Of a DNA stretch of 64,000 bases, positions 59,523 to 64,000 are shown in pieces (position 1 is the stretch's first letter; every line of letters begins with the position of its first letter). Origin of the DNA: Artocarpus heterophyllus (Eukaryota > Streptophyta > Magnoliopsida > Rosales > Moraceae); assembly GCA_025403435.1 (NCBI GenBank), contig CM046348.1:10038606-10102605 (forward strand), given 5' to 3'. Under the pieces are notes generated by a model. That model had not been told where the DNA came from. It saw only the letters and a list, made by a program, of their open reading frames with translations, and made no database searches. Both the position numbers and the translations under genes were made by a program.

Positions 59523-61232
59523 TCACATTATGGAACAAGCATTCACATTATCATCACTGAAGAGGGAGACTATGTTCTCCTCAGCTACATTTGGCGCCGG
59601 AAAAGCTTGGACAACATTTCGCACGTAGCCAGCAGGCGCCCTCTTGTCGTAGGCACCGGAGACGTAAGGGTAGTACACCAAGTGCTGAGGAATGTATGGC
59701 CAAAATTCAGCTCTCTTGCCTGTTCTCATTACCCTCTTTAGCACCTTATTTGGCTCCACATAGCCACTAACCGTAACCCTGCTTTGCTTGCGGTTCACCT
59801 CCACAGATTTTACCCCTAAATAATTTATGGAGGAAAGGGATGCATGAATTCATTTTCTAACGACAGAAAATATTAATAATAACCTAATAATTAATCAGGC
59901 TTAATTAGAAGCAGAAAGATTTGACTGCGCAAAAAAGTGGTTGAGTTTTGCTACTCCTGTTGAATTTATATAAATATAGATAGTGCATTTATATAAAAAT
60001 GAAACTTTCTCCATAAAAAAATAATAATAATAAAACTTTCTGTGGTGGAAAGAGGGAATCAGTAATAGCCGATTCATTTGGAGCAAATATACAAAAACAA
60101 AGGGTGATATGACTTAAAAGTGAAGAAATGCTAGCTAGGCTGGGTTTAATTGTTTGATCACTCTCTTTATTCTTTTGTTGTATGCCTTCTCTCTACAACA
60201 ATTGTCTTTTTTTACGTTTCATTATAAATATGTCACTCTTTCGTATCTAAATTTTTATTGTGCTATTCTTGCCTTTTTCTTAGTTTTTATTTATTTATTT
60301 TTATTTTTCTTCTTTGTCTGTCTTCCTTTTCTAATAATAGATATTCATTGGATACTCATTCTTATTTTATTACATCATTTTACATGTAACATTCATTCTT
60401 TTATAGCGTCTTTTTTTCCCAAAACAAGAAGTTATATAGAAGATTAAAAAAAAAAAAAAAAACTCTTACAACCTCAATTACCTCATTAAGGAGAACTTGT
60501 AAAATTGGCTTTCAGATGAATAGAATTAGTTAGAAATAATTTCTGCCATAAACTTTAAAGATATGTAAAAAAAATGTTATAAAAGGAGTGGCAGTGTCCA
60601 CAATTATAGCTTTATATATATATATAAACTTTGTGGTTCCCATTTGGAAAGAACTTAGAAAATGGGGGACATTTCTCTTTCCCTTAATTATAATCAAGAT
60701 ACCTTTTGTAACCATAAGGACTTTACTAGGAGAAAAGAAAGATTGTTTTTCTTAAAGCTAAAATTAGCTGAAGATGACTTCTAACGTTGACGTCTCAACA
60801 CATTTTGTTTCCATGCTCATATTTGGACAATTCTTTTTATCCCTTAAATAAGCTGAAATTTACTTGCAGTTTTAAACAAAAAATAATATTTTTTTTTAAA
60901 GAAGGAAAAAAAAAAAGGAAAGAAAAAAAGAGAGGGAAAAAAGAGTTTGACTACAGAATTTAGTACCTCTCATGGAGGTGACAGCGTTCTTGACTTTTCT
61001 TTCACAACCATCACAGTCCATTTTGACTTTGATCTCAACTGTCTGAAAAAAATAAAAATAAAACAAAATCAACAAACAAAAGAAAATGATTATATAGTTT
61101 GGTACTTCTATACTTGTTTCTGTAAAGTAAAATACAGGCTTATCTTATATTAATGCATACCTGCATTGGCTTACGCTTGCTCCTTGTGCTGGTGACTGTG
61201 CAGAAGTTGGAGAGATAATCAAGAGCTCCCAT
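59523..61232 (-). CDS. HIPP: Heavy-metal-associated isoprenylated plant protein (HIPP20-22 type)
   Basis: Three exons on the minus strand, 61232-61161, 61042-60967 and 59815-59523, give 441 nt and 146 residues. The HMA domain starts at QTVEIKVKMDCDGCERKVKN with the metal-binding Cys34 and Cys37 in M-D-C-D-G-C. It continues as GVKSVEVNRKQSRVTVSGYV. The linker has EFWPYIPQHLVYYPYVSGAY and YDKRAPAGYVR, typical of the short HIPP clade. The C-terminus is CSIM, a CaaX box for farnesylation at Cys143, which would tether the protein to membranes or the nucleus. The start MGALDYLS matches the clade. Family members bind Zn, Cu or Cd and act in metal handling and stress responses; the specific metal is not deducible. 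The intron positions (after the first 24 codons and inside the HMA domain) fit the family. Confidence 0.95.
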
Positions 61233-61257
61233 TTTTTTGCCTCTTAATTTTAATTCC

Positions 61258-61261
<4 letters not shown>

Positions 61262-61319
<58 letters not shown>
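61262..61319. repeat. (GA)29 microsatellite in the HIPP 5' UTR
   Basis: An uninterrupted run of 29 GA units, which reads (TC)29 in the transcript's sense. It sits 30 bp upstream of the start codon, between the ATG and the TATA-like box, so it is probably transcribed. Confidence 0.95.
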
Positions 61320-61322
<3 letters not shown>

Positions 61323-61360
61323 GCGACAAACATAATGTGAAGTGGGAGAGTAAGTATCCT

Positions 61361-61368
61361 ATATATAT
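61361..61368 (-). promoter_or_regulatory. TATA-like box of the HIPP gene
   Basis: TATATATA on the minus strand about 130 bp before the ATG. This would place the GA/TC run in the 5' leader. Confidence 0.5.
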
Positions 61369-61379
61369 ACGAGAAGGAA

Positions 61380-63010
61380 GTTGCTACATTGGGCGTAAAA
61401 AGGTTATGTTTGCAAAAACAAGAACAGTGTCCTGAAATAATGAATTGATAAACTATGGCAAGAAAGTATGTTCCAACAAAAAAAAAAAAATGACAAGAAA
61501 GGATTTTTTTTTTTTTAATAAAAATGGTACTAAAGTTAAAAGGCAAACTAATGTGGCTTAAAATCATAAAAGGGGAACGCTGCTTTCGGCCTATCTGGGC
61601 CTACTTAATTATTTGTTAAATATGTTTACTTGATTCATTTTAGAGCTGTCAGGAAAAAAAATAAAATCTTGTAAAGTGTACCATATGTTCGATTTCTTTC
61701 ATTTTTGTTCAATGAGAATGGTCTTTTCTTTTTCTTTTTTATTTTTCCTTTATTTATTAATGAGAGAACCAGAACATGGCATTCATTGCTTGATTCTATC
61801 AATATATAAGAGACCCAGAATATGGCCTTCGTTGCTTGATTCTATCAATGTTTTCAATAAAGAAGGGAGTCCTTCTATGGCTTTTTCATTGCAACATGGC
61901 GATTCATAAGTCTATCGTAACTTTTACAATTTTAATAACAAAAGTTTGCAAGTTCTAACATAAAATTTGTAACTTATTTTTTTTAATTTCACAAATACAT
62001 CGTTATTTATGTAACTCCACTGTTTGAGATCTGTAAATTATGTCATAAAATTCATAAAGAATCATATCTTCCGCATAGTGCCAAAAATTTCTCTCCGGAC
62101 AACATAAAATTCCCTAAAGAAGGAATTCTTTTCTTTACTCATGTCATCTATATGGCATAATTATTAGGATCTATTTGGTGCATTGTGTTGATTTTTGAAA
62201 ACGGTTTTAATAAAAATAGAAAAAACATAGAAAAGATGCCGAACGTATGAAACAAAAATTTTCTCATAAACTTTTATAAAACATACAATAGATTTTATTA
62301 ATTTAACTCTAAATTAATATATATAAACAAATTTGTGTTTACTTAGTAGACGAAAGGAGATTGCAAAATTTCTATAGGGATATGTTCTCTAAACAAAGCT
62401 ACCATCTTCCTCACTTAGTTTTCGACACCAAATGGACGAATGAGTGGGTGTAGAAGGAATTACGAATTTCTAAAAATCACTCACTTACTTTTCTCACCCA
62501 CTAATCTCGACACATAAGCAAAGTAAGTTTTGGCATGAAAAACACTTCTTATTCTCTCTTTCTCTCCCTCTACACACCTACTACTAGACTCTGTGATGGA
62601 ATTTTTTCAATCTAACAGACACTCATAAATTGTGTGTAAAATGAATAGAGGAGGACTCTATTCATAAAAAATGGAAGACCCAATTAATTCTGGAAGTTTC
62701 CTTTACTTTCATTTTAAATATCAAATATTTAACTAAAAGAGAGGACACAAGTTTCCTTTCCTTACACCGGCTTTGGCACTACACACATAAATTCCCTCTA
62801 TGCTTGTGGTGCCAATCATCAAGTAGAGCAGGAAGGAATACTATTTGTTATCCAATCTAGTTTGTTTCCAAATTTAACTTTTCAAATTTGAATTCACATA
62901 CGTTTATCCAAAAATAGAAATTCTAAATATAGAAACTTGATGAAGAAACTTGATGAAGAAGCTTTGGACTGCACAAGGAATTATTTTTTCTTATGCCAGT
63001 ATGCCCTATA
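61380..63010. other. Intergenic, no gene seen
   Basis: AT-rich. Near 61752-61820 an imperfect direct repeat (AGAACATGGCATTC.. / AGAATATGGCCTTCG..) of about 55 bp occurs. Nothing protein-like was seen. Confidence 0.5.
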
Positions 63011-63602
63011 CATAGTAGGTGTGACTCACCGTGTGTCTTCTAAAATTAATTATTATTTGATATTAAATAATCTTATTATTTAATTTTTATAAATTAATTC
63101 ATAATTAATTTATTTTGAGTGATATGTAATTTAGAATTCTATAATTTTAAATGATTAATAAACCAATAATTCTAATTGTCCAAACAATATTTACAAGGAT
63201 GATATATACATAGTAGGTATAACTCACCGTATGCCTTCTAAAATTAATTATTATTTGATATTAAATAATCTTATTATTTAATTTTTATAAATTAATTCAT
63301 AATTAATTTATTTTGAGTGATATGTAATTTAGAATTCTATAATTTTAAATTGATTAATAAACCAATAATTCTAATTGTCCAAACAATATTTACAAGGATG
63401 ATACATACATAGTAGGTATAACTCACCGTATGCCTTCTAAAATTAATTATTATTTGATATTAAATAATCTTATTATTTAATTTTTATAAATTAATTCATA
63501 ATTAATTTATTTTGAGTGATATGTAATTTAGAATTATATAATTTTAAATTAATTAATAAACCAATAATTCTAATTGTCCAAACATTATTTACAAGGATGA
63601 TA
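63011..63602. repeat. Three-copy tandem array, unit about 198 bp
   Basis: CATAGTAGGT begins units at 63011, 63209 and 63408. Each unit contains ACTCACCGTRTGYCTTCTAA, then a very AT-rich stretch (ATATTAAATAATCTTATTAT) and TCCAAACAATATTTACAAGG. Copies two and three differ at only a few positions; the first is slightly more diverged. It may be part of an LTR, since similar AATTAATT-rich sequence occurs in LTR family A, but no borders were found. Confidence 0.9.
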
Positions 63603-64000
63603 AAGGACCAATAGACCTATAATTTCAAACTCCAATAAAACTAATATATTAATTAAACTCCTTAATTAATATATTACTCTTATGCTAATTCTAATATTAG
63701 TTTAATTCAAAATGGGAATAAAATCTAAATTAGTGTTGAATAGAATGTTGAAAACAATCATTGGAAAAACTCTAGTGTTTTCTATGTTTGCCAAAAAAAA
63801 AATAGTGATTAACTATCAAGGGAACAATCACTGATTGACCATTTTACAAAACAAATTCTAATTATTTTGCACTTTAATTAAAACAATGCTTAAAAAAGGG
63901 TCATTTTTCAACATATCCCCAAAACCTATTTATTATACATATACATTTTTAATTTTTTTACATCAATATATATGCATATATCACTGCAAGAAAACTGTCG
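63603..64000. other. AT-rich window end, no gene seen
   Basis: Continues the composition of the tandem array. No coding potential or element borders are visible before the window ends. Confidence 0.5.

Noticed and set aside
63011..63602. CRISPR-like array
   Set aside because: Units are contiguous 198-bp tandem copies without short repeats and unique spacers, and the DNA is plant nuclear.

Overview
This is a stretch of plant nuclear DNA, almost certainly from a dicot. It is AT-rich. Genes are split by introns with GT..AG borders, several proteins carry chloroplast transit peptides, and class II transposons and LTR remnants lie between the genes. I cannot name the species; a woody rosid is a guess. 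Exon chains below were read by eye. In every complete gene the exons join in frame and add up to a whole number of codons.

Seven protein genes are supported. (1) 103-2123 (+): the last two exons of an HHL1-like thylakoid protein, cut by the window edge. (2) 7518-10023 (+): a serine/arginine-rich, probably acylated protein like Arabidopsis At1g65710. (3) 10839-13614 (-): a plastid EamA/WAT1-related transporter like At3g02690. (4) 32120-32872 (+): an intronless NDR1/HIN1-like LEA_2 membrane protein, closest to NHL6. (5) 36250-38581 (-): a GLTP-fold glycolipid transfer protein. (6) 44719-49678 (+): a ten-exon plastid protein of the DUF3727 type. (7) 59523-61232 (-): a heavy-metal-associated isoprenylated protein (HIPP). 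These are ordinary single genes, not an operon or cluster. Genes 2 and 3 are convergent.

The rest is mostly transposon-derived, and many element borders can be fixed by target-site duplications (TSDs): short PIF/Harbinger-type MITEs with 3-bp TSDs (4764, 6921 with 6995 nested inside, 31239, 51358; a longer relative at 35049); hAT-type elements with 8-bp TSDs (13812, 20148, 23824, 29236); Mutator-type elements with roughly 9-bp TSDs (43160, 51498, 56980); and a 3.8-kb CACTA element with AAT TSDs (53096-56852). There are also two related solo-LTR-like blocks of about 2 kb in opposite orientation (21569, 42083), a decayed PIF/Harbinger-like element with a MYB/SANT-like remnant (14992-18918), and a composite about 5 kb long bounded by inverted repeats (20034-25227). 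An RNase H-type coding remnant (4510-4985) is itself split by a MITE.

I found no tRNA, rRNA or CRISPR array and nothing that looks like an undescribed multi-gene system. The most notable material is the transposon biology: a MITE inserted into its own family, a MITE in an RNase H remnant, a Mutator-like element carrying a GC-rich segment, and an ACGTG cluster in front of the NHL6-like gene.
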